A program made the translations under genes and the position numbers. A DNA stretch of 64,000 nt from Humibacter sp035547335 (GTDB lineage: Bacteria > Actinomycetota > Actinomycetes > Actinomycetales > Microbacteriaceae): assembly GCF_035547335.1 (NCBI RefSeq), contig NZ_DASZVF010000067.1:62001-126000 (forward strand). The letters run 5' to 3'. The notes below the pieces were generated by a model that had not been told where the DNA came from, ran no database searches, and saw only the letters and a list, made by a program, of their open reading frames with translations. Of this stretch, positions 34,650-43,473 are shown piece after piece; the stretch's first letter is position 1, and each line of letters begins with the position of its first letter.

Positions 34650-34712
34650 ATGGGAAACCATCGGCATCACAGCCACCACTGCTTCCACCACCACTGTGTG
34701 TGGAATCACTAG
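34650..34712 (+). CDS. 20-residue His/Cys-rich mini-ORF (candidate leader peptide)
   Basis: The ATG at 34650 opens the peptide MGNHRHHSHHCFHHHCVWNH: nine His and two Cys in 20 residues, ending TAG at 34710-34712. GGAGAAG lies about nine bases upstream, so translation is likely. The last two bases of the stop codon are the first bases of a perfect terminator stem. The layout (ribosome site, run of one amino acid, terminator, gene) is that of an attenuator leader such as the his operon leader. However, the next gene is an HNH protein, not a histidine gene. A metal-binding peptide is the other option. Confidence 0.6.
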   Translation: MGNHRHHSHHCFHHHCVWNH

Positions 34713-34740
34713 GCGTCGTCTTCGTGACGGCGCCTTTTTT
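34711..34740 (+). terminator. Terminator overlapping the mini-ORF stop codon
   Basis: AGGCGTCGTC pairs with GACGGCGCCT (10 bp, one G-T) across a TTCGT loop and is followed by six T. It lies between the mini-ORF and the HNH gene, so it is either the end of the mini-ORF transcript or an attenuator. Confidence 0.9.
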
Positions 34741-34825
34741 GTTGCTGTGACGCCGGATCCCCGGCGACGGAGCGGTCGAACGCGAGAGACACGGAAAGCC
34801 ATTCCGGTCTATCGAGAGGATGTCG

Positions 34826-35323
34826 ATGCGCACACTGGTGCTGAACGCGGGATATGAGCCGTTGGCCGTCGTGAGCTTCAAGCGAGCGCTCGCGCTGGTG
34901 ATGAGCGCGAAGGCGACGATCATCGAGGTGGATGCCGAGCATCCTGTCTGGACCGTCGACACGGTTTTCGACCGTCCGTCGGTCATCCTGCTCACCCGTT
35001 ACGTCCACCTGCCCCACGGTCGCGCCGTTCCGGTGTCGCGCCGAGGCGTGCTGCGCAGGGACGGCCACCGCTGCGCGTACTGCGGCAAGAACGCGACCAC
35101 GATCGACCACGTGCTGCCCAAGTCCCGTGGGGGAGCGGACTCCTGGGACAACCTCGTGGCCTGCTGTCTGCGCTGCAACAACATCAAGGGCGACCGCACC
35201 GCGAGCGAGATGGGCTGGTCGCTCACGTTCACACCGCGCATGCCGCACGATCCGGCCTGGATGGTGCGAGGAGTCGAGCACGCGCAGCCCGAGTGGCAGG
35301 GATACCTGGAGCCGGCCGCGTGA
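34826..35323 (+). CDS. HNH endonuclease family protein
   Basis: The protein has 165 residues. The N-terminal MRTLVLNAGYEPLAVVSFKRALALV is the standard opening of a conserved actinobacterial HNH family. The nuclease motif has two zinc Cys pairs (CAYCG and CLRCN) around TTIDHVLPKSRGGADSWDNLV. The ATG at 34826 fits the GAGAGGA site better than the ATG at 34820. The gene is chromosomal and found alone in many actinobacteria; its role is unknown, perhaps DNA or RNA processing. Confidence 0.85.
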   Translation: MRTLVLNAGYEPLAVVSFKRALALVMSAKATIIEVDAEHPVWTVDTVFDRPSVILLTRYVHLPHGRAVPVSRRGVLRRDGHRCAYCGKNATTIDHVLPKSRGGADSWDNLVACCLRCNNIKGDRTASEMGWSLTFTPRMPHDPAWMVRGVEHAQPEWQGYLEPAA

Positions 35324-35408
35324 GGATGCCCCGCTGCCGCTCGGTCGGAATCACACGCCCGGTGTCCGCCTCGCGAGCTCGACGTCGGGCCTATGGAACT
35401 GAAGCGAC

Positions 35409-35480
35409 GTTGAGACTACGGCTGCAGCATCGAGACTTGGCTGCGGAATCGAGACTTCGGGTGTGGCATCGAGGCTACGG
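35409..35480. repeat. Four degenerate ~20-bp tandem repeats
   Basis: Copies begin at 35409 (GTTGAGACTACGGCTGCAGC), 35429, 35448 and 35468, each a variant of ATCGAGACTTCGG followed by TGNGGC. They lie between the HNH gene and tRNA-Arg. No gene is seen in the rest of this gap (35324-35602). Confidence 0.7.
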
Positions 35481-35602
35481 ACAACAGCCATAGTCTGAGT
35501 GAAATACGCATAGCCTCGGCACAGGCCGCTTGCGTTCCGCTTCAGCGCTGGCACCTGGAAGCCCACGAACGATGTCGACCGACCGGTAGGATGAGTGCGC
35601 CA

Positions 35603-35674
35603 GCCTCTGTAGCTCAATGGAAGAGCAGTTCCGTCCTAAGGAAACGGTTGGGGGTTCGAGTCCCTCCAGGGGCA
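35603..35674 (+). tRNA. tRNA-Arg (anticodon CCT), island attachment gene
   Basis: A 72-base cloverleaf. The acceptor GCCTCTG pairs with CAGGGGC (one T-G), with discriminator A. The anticodon loop GTCCTAA gives CCT, and the T arm is GGGGTTCGAGTCCC. The 3' end overlaps the left border of the genomic island, and the tRNA remains complete. Confidence 0.92.
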
Positions 35675-35677
35675 CCG
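35655..35677. other. attL: left attachment site of the island
   Basis: The 23 bases beginning TTCGAGTCCCTCCAGGGG and ending CACCG are identical to 63868-63890. They cover the T arm and acceptor end of tRNA-Arg, the classic target of tyrosine integrases. Confidence 0.92.
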
Positions 35678-35729
35678 TTGCGAGTGTCGTGAGATCCGTG
35701 GAGTTACGCGGATGTTCGGGGAGCCGGGT

Positions 35730-36914
35730 TCAGGCAGACGGACCGTTTGCCCACATTTTGCCCACAATCTGCGTGATGCCGCTGTCAGCGACGACGCGCT
35801 CGTTGAGTCGCTCGGCGACGTTGCTGAGGTCGTCCTCAAAGAGGTCAGCGTAGGTATCCAGCGTCATGGATGCGGACTTGTGCCCGAGCATCCGCTGCAG
35901 TGCTTTGACGTTGGCACCGGCGCTGACGGCCAGGCTCGCAGCGGTGTGTTTGAGGTCGTGTGGCGTGAGCCGTTCGAGGCCGGCTTCTCGCAGCGCTGTC
36001 AGCCACCATGACTGCCGTGAATGGCTCGTATCTGGGCGCATGAGGAATCCGCCGTGTCGCGCGCGGAAGACGAGCTCGTCGGTGGGCTTGTTCTCGAGCT
36101 GGCGTTCCAGGATCGGCTCGAGGAACGCAGGGAACGGCACTGACCGCGACTCCCAGCTCTTCGGAGGACCGACCTGGATGTAACCATCGACCTCCGTTGC
36201 CGTACGGCGCACGTTGATGCGCCGCCGTTGGAGATCGATGTCTTCGGGTCGTAGCGCGACAGCCTCGCCCCAACGGATGCCCGTGTACGAGAGCGTCAGG
36301 ATGAGAGCGGCGCGCGTCGTGTCGGGCGCGTGTTGTGCAAAGCGGAACACTTCCTCGTTCGTCAAGTACCGGCGGGGCTTCTTGGAGGCCTTACGCGGGA
36401 GGTTGCTTGACCCCCGTGCCGGGTTGGACGGGATCCGCCCGTCCCGAACGGCGGTGTCGAGTATCCCGGCGAGTATGCCGACGGCGCGAAGCACGACACT
36501 TGGCGAGCGGGGGCCTTTGTACTGACGCACCCGATTAGTAGTGGCCGTTCCCAGTCCGAGCTCGCGGATCCAGTTCTCGACCTCTGATGGTCGGACGGAG
36601 CCGACCGGTGTACCTGACCAACGCGGCTCGACGTAGACACGCCACGCAGTGCGGATGGGGGAGTAGCTGGATGGCTTGAGCGCATGCTCCTTGTTCGCCA
36701 GCCATCCAGTAGCGAGTTCGCCGACCGTGACGCGAGCGTGTGACGGGTCGAGGTATGTTCCTTGCCCCTTCGAGATCTCGACGGTCGCCATGAAGAGCTC
36801 AGCGTCGCGCTTCGTTCGAAATCCACGCTTATCGGTTTGAGAGTGGTCGGGCTTCCGGTAGCGGACCCGCCATCGCCGGCCTTGCCTGGTCTCGTAGCTT
36901 GTGATGCTTCCCAT
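35730..36914 (-). CDS. int: Tyrosine-family site-specific integrase
   Basis: The protein has 394 residues. The order is an arm-binding N-terminal domain (GRRWRVRYRKPDHSQTDKRGF), a core-binding domain (VTVGELATGWLANKEHALKPSSYSPIRTAWRVYVEPRWSG) and a catalytic domain with Arg in TGIRWGEAVALR, the HDLKHTAASL box, and the Tyr nucleophile in HKSASMTLDTYADLF. All catalytic residues are present, so it should be active. The ATG at 36914 has GGAGGA upstream. Its 3' end faces tRNA-Arg 55 bases away, as usual for tRNA-targeting islands. Confidence 0.94.
   Translation of the reverse strand: MGSITSYETRQGRRWRVRYRKPDHSQTDKRGFRTKRDAELFMATVEISKGQGTYLDPSHARVTVGELATGWLANKEHALKPSSYSPIRTAWRVYVEPRWSGTPVGSVRPSEVENWIRELGLGTATTNRVRQYKGPRSPSVVLRAVGILAGILDTAVRDGRIPSNPARGSSNLPRKASKKPRRYLTNEEVFRFAQHAPDTTRAALILTLSYTGIRWGEAVALRPEDIDLQRRRINVRRTATEVDGYIQVGPPKSWESRSVPFPAFLEPILERQLENKPTDELVFRARHGGFLMRPDTSHSRQSWWLTALREAGLERLTPHDLKHTAASLAVSAGANVKALQRMLGHKSASMTLDTYADLFEDDLSNVAERLNERVVADSGITQIVGKMWANGPSA
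35746..35769. other. Paired TTTGCCCACA sites near attL (candidate integrase arm sites)
   Basis: TTTGCCCACA occurs at 35746-35755 and 35757-35766 (11-bp spacing), inside the last codons of int. A matching pair with the same 11-bp spacing lies near attR (63742-63765). Confidence 0.5.
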
Positions 36915-37327
36915 CTCTTCCTCCGACTGCTTTGTCTGGTACCGACTCCTACTAGTTCTTCTTGTTTGGTCGGAGATCTGGCGCGCACCTCCGCGCCCAC
37001 TCTCTCTGATGACCCCGACAGTCAAGGCCGAGTCATACTGTTTTCCGGCTTGGGAAGCAGTCCCTGGCGTCCAGAGATTGCTGCGATTGCGGGGCAGATC
37101 AATGGAACTGCACACAGGGGTGTGCACATGCCGGCGGAACCGACTGGGTGTGTGCCAGGCATGATCCCGGCACGCGTTCGCCAGACTCTCACTCGACTTG
37201 GAGCGTCGGTGCCGAACTCCAACGAAACCGCCACTTTAGTTGGACAGCTGCGACTACGCTCCAACTCGCCTTGCACTGAAGCCGCAACGCTCCAAGTGAA
37301 GCGGCACTTCTCTTGTAAGTTGTGGGT
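36915..37327. other. 413-bp gap upstream of fic with repeated ACGCTCCAA motif
   Basis: I see no gene. ACTTGGAGCGT (37196-37206) and its exact complement ACGCTCCAAGT (37287-37297) face each other, and a third copy, ACGCTCCAAC, lies near 37256-37265, opposite GTTGGA at 37239. The three copies just before fic suggest an operator cluster. Confidence 0.45.
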
Positions 37328-38503
37328 ATGGATGCGGCACGCTTCGTGGACTCGATCTTCGGCAGCGCTACGCGTGAAGCCGGTAACAAGAGCGGATTCA
37401 CCTACTACCTGCCCAAGCCCATCCCCCGTCAGCTCGACCTGTCGACCGGCGCCGTCGCCGCGTTGTCGGAGGCAGATGCCGCTCTCGGGCTCCTTCAGGG
37501 GCTGGGCATGCTCATCGCAGACCCGAGCCTGCTCATCGGCCCGTACTTGCGCCGTGAGGCGCTGGCGAGCTCTCGGATCGAGGGTACGCAAGCTTCTCTC
37601 TCCGAGGTCTTTCAGTCTGAGATCGAAGCCGGCTCGGGAAACGACGACACCGCGGAGGTACTTCGATATCTCCAAGCGACACGTCAGGCCTATGAGTTGG
37701 CAGCTGAGCTGCCCATCACCCAGCGACTCATCCTGCAGGTCCATGCGACGCTCTTGGCAGGTGTTCGGGGTGAGGAGAAGTCACCTGGTGAGTTTCGACG
37801 CTCGCCCGTGTGGGTCGGCCGGGCGGGCGCGACACCAGAGAATGCCGCATTCGTCCCACCGTTGCCTCGTCACCTTGGCGAGCTACTCTCCGACTGGGAG
37901 CGATTCGTCAACGAGGATGGGCGGGCGTTGCCGGCGCTCGTGCAATCGGCGCTCATGCACTATCAATTCGAGACGATCCACCCGTTCCTGGACGGCAACG
38001 GCCGCATCGGTCGGCTCCTGATCAACCTCCTACTCATGGAACGGGGTCGACTCCCTCTTCCGTTGCTCTACCTTTCGAACTACTTCGAAACACATCGCGA
38101 GGAGTACTACGAGCGACTGCAGGCGGTGCGCGAGCGGGGCGATATCGACGGCTGGCTGGTCTTCTTCCTACACGCCGTCAAAGCGCAAGCCGAGGACGCC
38201 GTCAGCCGTTCGCGCCGGCTGGTCGAGATACGCGAGCGCTACCACAATGAGGCCGTCAAGGAACGCTCGAGCTTGCCCCGCCTCGTCGACCTCATCGTGC
38301 GCAACCCCTTCGTCACGGTGGCATCCGTTGAACGCGAACTCGAACTCACAAACCAGGGCGCCCGCAACCTCATCAAGAATGCTGAGGCTCGCGGGTGGTT
38401 GCGGGGCCTCGGAACGCACGGCCAAGGAGGCCGCGCACGCTGGTACTCGCCCGCTATCTACGAGCTCCTCGAAGAGCCTATGAGTTACGCAGACGAGCGG
38501 TAA
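37328..38503 (+). CDS. Fic-family AMP-transferase with winged-helix C-terminus
   Basis: The protein has 391 residues. The catalytic motif HPFLDGNGRIGR (218-229) is complete. An N-terminal inhibitory motif, SSRIEG (81-86), makes it a class II Fic protein that is self-inhibited until its Glu is displaced. The C-terminal part (from about 320, LPRLVDLIVRNPFVTVASVERELELTNQGARNLIKNAEARGWL) is a winged helix that could bind DNA. Such Fic proteins transfer AMP to Ser, Thr or Tyr of target proteins; the target is unknown. The ATG at 37328 has no clear ribosome site; a GTG two codons earlier is possible. Confidence 0.9.
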   Translation: MDAARFVDSIFGSATREAGNKSGFTYYLPKPIPRQLDLSTGAVAALSEADAALGLLQGLGMLIADPSLLIGPYLRREALASSRIEGTQASLSEVFQSEIEAGSGNDDTAEVLRYLQATRQAYELAAELPITQRLILQVHATLLAGVRGEEKSPGEFRRSPVWVGRAGATPENAAFVPPLPRHLGELLSDWERFVNEDGRALPALVQSALMHYQFETIHPFLDGNGRIGRLLINLLLMERGRLPLPLLYLSNYFETHREEYYERLQAVRERGDIDGWLVFFLHAVKAQAEDAVSRSRRLVEIRERYHNEAVKERSSLPRLVDLIVRNPFVTVASVERELELTNQGARNLIKNAEARGWLRGLGTHGQGGRARWYSPAIYELLEEPMSYADER

Positions 38504-38592
38504 GCAGTGTCATGATGCCGCATCCCGGCGCCTGGAGTCTCAGTGGTCCTCGGTAGCTAGTGTTTGTCCCAGCCGTGGGGGAGCCTCGGAGT

Positions 38593-38997
38593 ATGAGCGA
38601 TTCCCGTTCGCGTCCGGGCCCGCGACCAGTGGGTTCGTCACAGGTCGCTGCACTGGAGTTTTGTCGTGACTGGATGGTCTACCTCGGCGAACGGGACACC
38701 GTTATCGCTGCGCGGGTCGCCGCTGGGGTCTGTGACCTGTACAGCTCACGGTACGTCGCACTGGTTCAGAACCGGATCGGCAACATCGAGGTACCTCTTG
38801 TGCAACGGGCGATCGCGCTGTCCGCATCCGATGGGCGCCGTGCCTTGGTGTTTCACTCCGGCGGTTGCCTCATCGACGCCGCGCGGCTCGCGGACGCGCA
38901 CGGGATTGCGCTAATCACGTATGTTGCCCGAGAAGGCGACATAGAGGCGCGGAATCGGGTAGCAGTGCCGATTTGCCGTACGTATCGGCTGCCTTAG
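38593..38997 (+). CDS. Hypothetical island protein, possibly restriction-endonuclease-like
   Basis: The protein has 134 residues. The core RDTVIAARVAAGVCDLYSSRYVALVQNRIGNIEVPLVQRAIALSASDGRRALVFHSGGCLIDAARLADAHGIALITYV resembles the C-terminal half of Mrr-like restriction-endonuclease folds (strand-helix-strand with a Ser-Gly-Gly turn and LADAHGIALI). A D-x-E/K nuclease centre is not clearly present. It is convergent with the relaxase and overlaps it by four bases. Similar small ORFs sit near actinobacterial relaxases. I do not assign a function. Confidence 0.45.
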   Translation: MSDSRSRPGPRPVGSSQVAALEFCRDWMVYLGERDTVIAARVAAGVCDLYSSRYVALVQNRIGNIEVPLVQRAIALSASDGRRALVFHSGGCLIDAARLADAHGIALITYVAREGDIEARNRVAVPICRTYRLP

Positions 38998-41729
38998 AGG
39001 CTCGGCTCTGGTGCGGACTTCCTCCCGGGTCCTGCTTGTCCAGCGGACAGGGGTGCTGCTGCGCGGTGGAGTTCGTCGCGTGCGGCGGTGCGGGAGGCAT
39101 CGATGGTGGATTCGATGCTGCCACGTTGCATCATTTCCGTAAGCTCAGCGGCCGCAGCCTTTGGAGTCGGGGCAGTGAGGACGATGTTGTTGGAGAGACG
39201 TCCGCGAGTGAGTCCCACATAAAGGCCGGCGGCGTCGACGCCGGGTCCGACGAGGGAGCGGTCGGTGGTTTCTCCCTGTGCACCGTAGACGGTGGAGGCG
39301 TAGCCGAGGTGGATGTGCTGTGCGGCGTAGTCGTGGCTGACTTTCCGGAACTGGGTTGAGTCGTTCACGCTTGCCAGGACGAGACCCTCGTTGGTGATCC
39401 GGTGGAGGATCCAGTTCTGCCGGTTCTCGACTCCCGAAGACCGGTTGTTGCGACGCGTCTGCACGACATCGCCCTCAAGGAGCGTCTGTCCGGCCTGTCC
39501 GACGGCGACCTTCCCGGTCGCGAGGGCGCCCGCCTTGAGGCGTCGTGCTTGGATCGCCTCACTCACTGCTTGTGCTTCAGCGTGCGTGGAGGTGATGAGG
39601 GAGATCGTTTCCCGTCGGCTCATCGCATCGAACCATGCATCGGTCATCGTCGACTCGGCCGCGCTGGTGTTGTCGGCGAGTTGGACGTGCCCGGTCTCCA
39701 CCAGGCGGTTTGCCAGGCTCTGGCGGTCCGCTGCCGTCTGAGCACGTCTCAACTCGATCGTGAACCGTCCCCATGCGTGATCCTTGAAGCGATGCACATC
39801 CAGAAGCTCGACCATCTCCGCGCTGTTGTGTCGGAGTAGTGCCATGGCACCGGAGTGACCGACGGGGAGGGCTTGGTTCGGGTCGCCAACGGCGGCGATG
39901 CCAGTGCCTGTCTCGCGGGCGAGTTGGACGAGTGCGTTGGCGGTGTCGAGGTCGAGCATTCCGGCCTCGTCGATCACGATCCGGTCACCCTGCTGCAACT
40001 CCTCGTCCGGGACACCATCGAAGGGTTGCTGCGTCGTCGGGTCGATTTCGCCGATGGCAAGTCGTGACCAGACGGTGCGTCCGCTCGCGTCCTCGTTCCA
40101 CCGCCACCCACACGCGTGAAGCAGTTGGTGGAGTGAGGATGAGTCGCTGCCGACTTCGCGGCCGGCCACGGTCGCGGCCTTCTTCGTCGGCGCGACGACG
40201 ACCATCCGTCGGTTCTGCAGCTTGAGAGCCGTGGCGGCCACCTTCAACATCGTGGTCTTACCGGTCCCGGCCGCACCGATCACGGTCACGAGGGTGTTGG
40301 TCCCTGCAATGTCGCGCGCACCGTCGATCTGGCCGGAGTCCAAGGCGCGGCCAGGGTCAACGACCGCTGCGATCTTCTGCACGGCTTCGGTCGGGAGCGG
40401 TTCTCCACTCTCGGGGAAGAGCGACAGCTGATTGGCGAGCGAGTACTTCGCCACAACTGTCTCGCTGGCCACGAGGTGCTTCACGTGATCGGGCACAACC
40501 TCGTCCTGATTGAGGAGCCGCACCGTGTGCGCCGCCACAGCCTGCTGGACGAGTTCGTCGACCAAGGAGGTGAGATCGTCGCGATCGGTCACCAAGCCCG
40601 TAGAGGACAACGCGCGGAGGACGCCCGCGCGGACATCGAACACGCTGAACCGTCCGCCGGTCCCGGTGGAGCGACCATCCGCATCCACCACCGCTTTCGC
40701 GGCCACCAAGTCCAGGTCAATGTCCGCCACGTTGACCGGCGTCACGGCCACCGCTGCCCGTGCGGTCATGGTGGGGTCGGTGGTGTGGATCTCATCGCGG
40801 ATGATGGCCGCCCAGTCGTCCTCATCCAAGTCCTTTGGTTTGTTCGGTCGGTTGGTGGCCCATGCCCATCGGTCGATCTGATTCAACACATCCCGCGACG
40901 GTTACTCACCCGGATGCTGTGTCCGCCACCACTCCAGCCGCTTTGCCCGGTTGGTTTCGATCTGCGCTGACCGCTTCGACAACGGCCGCACCAAATGCGC
41001 CAGCTGCTCGATCTCGCCGTCCGTGTTGAGCGTGAATCCTTTGGCCGCGAGAGCGCGGATCCACGCGGGGTCGGTGCGTGCGGCGAGGTCGCCTTCGGCG
41101 TTCACCACGTTCTGGAACCGCAACGCCACCCGGGTGTCCAAGTTCGACCAACGACCGTCCTGGCCTTGGACTTTGACGTTCAACCAGAGGTGGCGGTGTT
41201 TGTGCGGATCTAACGACCGGGACCGTTCATGCTTCAGCTCCACCACCTCAACCCGGGCCAGGTCCTCCCGAATGAGACCGCCAGCACCACGGCGAGCGTT
41301 GAGGTCTTGCTGCCAGAGGTGGATGATCCGGTCCCGCAACCGGTCCTGCAGATCCTCATACGCCGTATTCAACTCGGGATCGAGAAGCGCGGCGATGGAG
41401 AACGACTTCGGCGCGTTCACCGTCGCATCAAGGACCAAGTCAGCGACGGGTGACTCGAGGTCACGGCCGCGGCGTTCATCGGTGAGTGGATCTACTCCGT
41501 CCACCCACGCCCGCAACTGCTTCCGACTCAGCAGATCGTCCCGGATGGCGCCGTTCTGGCAGATGTACCGGTTCATCAACGCGTCCGCGTAATCCGCGGC
41601 AGCGATCACACCGGCAGCGTCCTTTGCAGTAAGGGTGGCGTCGCAGACCCCGCCGAAGGCGTACGCGACGGCCTGCTTCACCCCCTGCGAAGCCTTACCC
41701 CGCTTCCAACGCGCAATTCCACCCCTCAC
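38994..41729 (-). pseudogene. traA: MobF (TrwC/TraA-type) relaxase-helicase split by an in-frame stop
   Basis: Two parts lie in one frame on the minus strand. The N-terminal part (41729-40902, 275 aa) carries the relaxase His cluster (DPHKHRHLWLNV). A TAA at 40902-40904 interrupts the frame, five codons before a GTG that opens the second part (40889-38994, 631 aa). The second part is the helicase half with Walker A (IGAAGTGKTTMLKVAATAL), RIVIDEAG (Walker B) and GYASTVYGAQG near the end. A single base change would restore a protein of about 911 residues. The gene normally nicks and unwinds DNA at oriT for conjugation. The usual longer N-terminus with the catalytic Tyr is not obvious, so the start may also be lost. 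Confidence 0.82.
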
Positions 41730-42023
41730 ACTTGTTCTTCATCGAAACCGCCGATTTTGGCGCGCACCTCACAGAAAGTGCCTGCGTGCATTGCCGTTTT
41801 CGATCCGTGGGTCTCCTTTGCTCCGTGGTTCCGCTTCCGTCGTTTCTTCCTCGTACTCGATCGATGCCGTTGTCTGTCCCGTCGTCTCCGTTCGTAGTCT
41901 CCGTTTCGAGAAACCCTTCGCCGACCTTCCGCGGCGATGACCCACGACCGCACGAATCACGTTGCAGTTGGCGTACGCGGGATTCAGTTGATCGACGCAA
42001 CACCCGATTGAAGGTGTTCGCTG
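41730..42023. other. Gap between relaxase and IS30 remnant
   Basis: I see no gene. An inverted repeat, AACACC-N8-GGTGTT (about 41999-42018), sits just before the transposase start and could be a remnant of an insertion-sequence end. Confidence 0.35.
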
Positions 42024-43456
42024 ATGTATCTGTCTTTGTCGTCTCATGCGACGATGCGGCTTCTGGCTGCGATCAGGTCCGGGGAAGGGATCAAGAAGTC
42101 TGCCCGGTTATCGGGCATCCCGTCCTCGTCGGTGTACCGGCTGCTGCGTGATCGGTATCTCCAGTTGCGGCGTGGCGGGATGAGCGGTCCGGAGGCTGTG
42201 TTGGAGATGGGAGTGCGCTCGAGCCGTGTCGAGGAGTGGGAGGCGCAGGTTGCGCATCCGCGGCTGTATCATCAGCGCGCGCTTCCGGTCGAGGTCGAGG
42301 ATCGGTTCTGGGCGGCGTTGGAAGGGGCCATGGCTGCTGCTGCGGTGAGCCGGGAGGCCGGGATCCCGCATGTGACCGGGCAGAGGTGGGTGCAGCGTCG
42401 TTTCGATCAGCTGCGCGGCGAGCGGGTGCGCGTCGGGGAGTGCGCGCGGCGGTTGAGTTTGCGGACAGCACGTGCGGAGGCGTTCGAGATGCAGCGGCTG
42501 GCCGGCCCGCGGGCCCGGCGGAGCGTGGAGGCGGCGGCGCAGCGGGAGGCGCTGTTCACGGCGGCCCGTCACGCGGAGCAGGCAATCGCCCTGCACGGCA
42601 AGCTCAGGCGTCGCAAGGAGTTGGCCGCTGAGTGCTGGCGGCTGATGCGGCAGAGGGTAACCAATGTTGAGGTATGCAGAATTCTCGGAGTATCACGTCA
42701 GTACGGCATCCGCCTGCGCCAGAACCCGCCTCGCCTTTCACCTCACGCAGCAGCTGCCGGCGGTCCGGGCCGGTATCTGGAGCTGCGGGAGCGGGTGCTG
42801 ATCGGACCGGCGCCGGGTCGGGTTCTCGATGCGTCAGATCGCGGCGCAGCTGGGCCGCTCGGCCTCCACGATCAGCAGAGAGCTGGGCCGGCACGCCGGC
42901 CCGGACGGCAGTTACTTGCCGGCCACCGCGGATCACGACGCGCACCGGCAACGCGCGCGCCTGAAGACGCCGAAGCTCCTCGGCAATGCGCGACTGCGGC
43001 AACTAGAGCAGCGCAAGCTTAACCGGCACTGGTCTCCGGAGGAGATCAGCAGCTGGCTGCGCAAGGCCCACCCGGACGATGCCCGGATGCGGATCTGCCA
43101 CGAAACGATCTACCGCGCCCTGCTGACCCGAGACGGCGCCGGGCTGCACAAACGCTACGCGGCCCGGCTGCGCACCGGGCAGCGGATCCGCAAGCACCGG
43201 TGGCGGCACAACCACGATGGGACCGGCTCGCGCATTAGAGACATGATGATGATCCACGAACGCCCCGCCAAGGCTGAGGACAAGAAGACGCCCGGCCATT
43301 GGGAGGGCGACCTCATCATCGGCCTCGGTTTCGTCTCGGCGATGATCACCCTGCGGGAACGGGCCACCCAGTACCGCATCGTGATCAACCTGCCCCGAGA
43401 CCACACCTCCGCCACCGTGAACACGGAGATCGCGGCCGCGTTTGTCCACTGGTGTC
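42024..43456 (+). pseudogene. IS30-family transposase, frameshifted and truncated
   Basis: The first part (42024 to about 42805) has the long N-terminal helix-turn-helix region of actinobacterial IS30 transposases (SHATMRLLAAIRSGEGIKKSARLSGIPSSSVYRLL, later NVEVCRILGVSRQYG). The frame then shifts by one near 42800. The second part (RVGFSMRQIAAQLGRSASTISRELGRHAGPDG to NTEIAAAFVH) continues the protein in the new frame. The first catalytic Asp is seen in GHWEGDLIIG. The match ends at about 43450, losing the segment with the second Asp and the Glu, so the copy is dead. The break lies beside the end of the glycosidase gene. Confidence 0.85.
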
Positions 43457-43473
43457 TTTGTACACGCTGGAGT

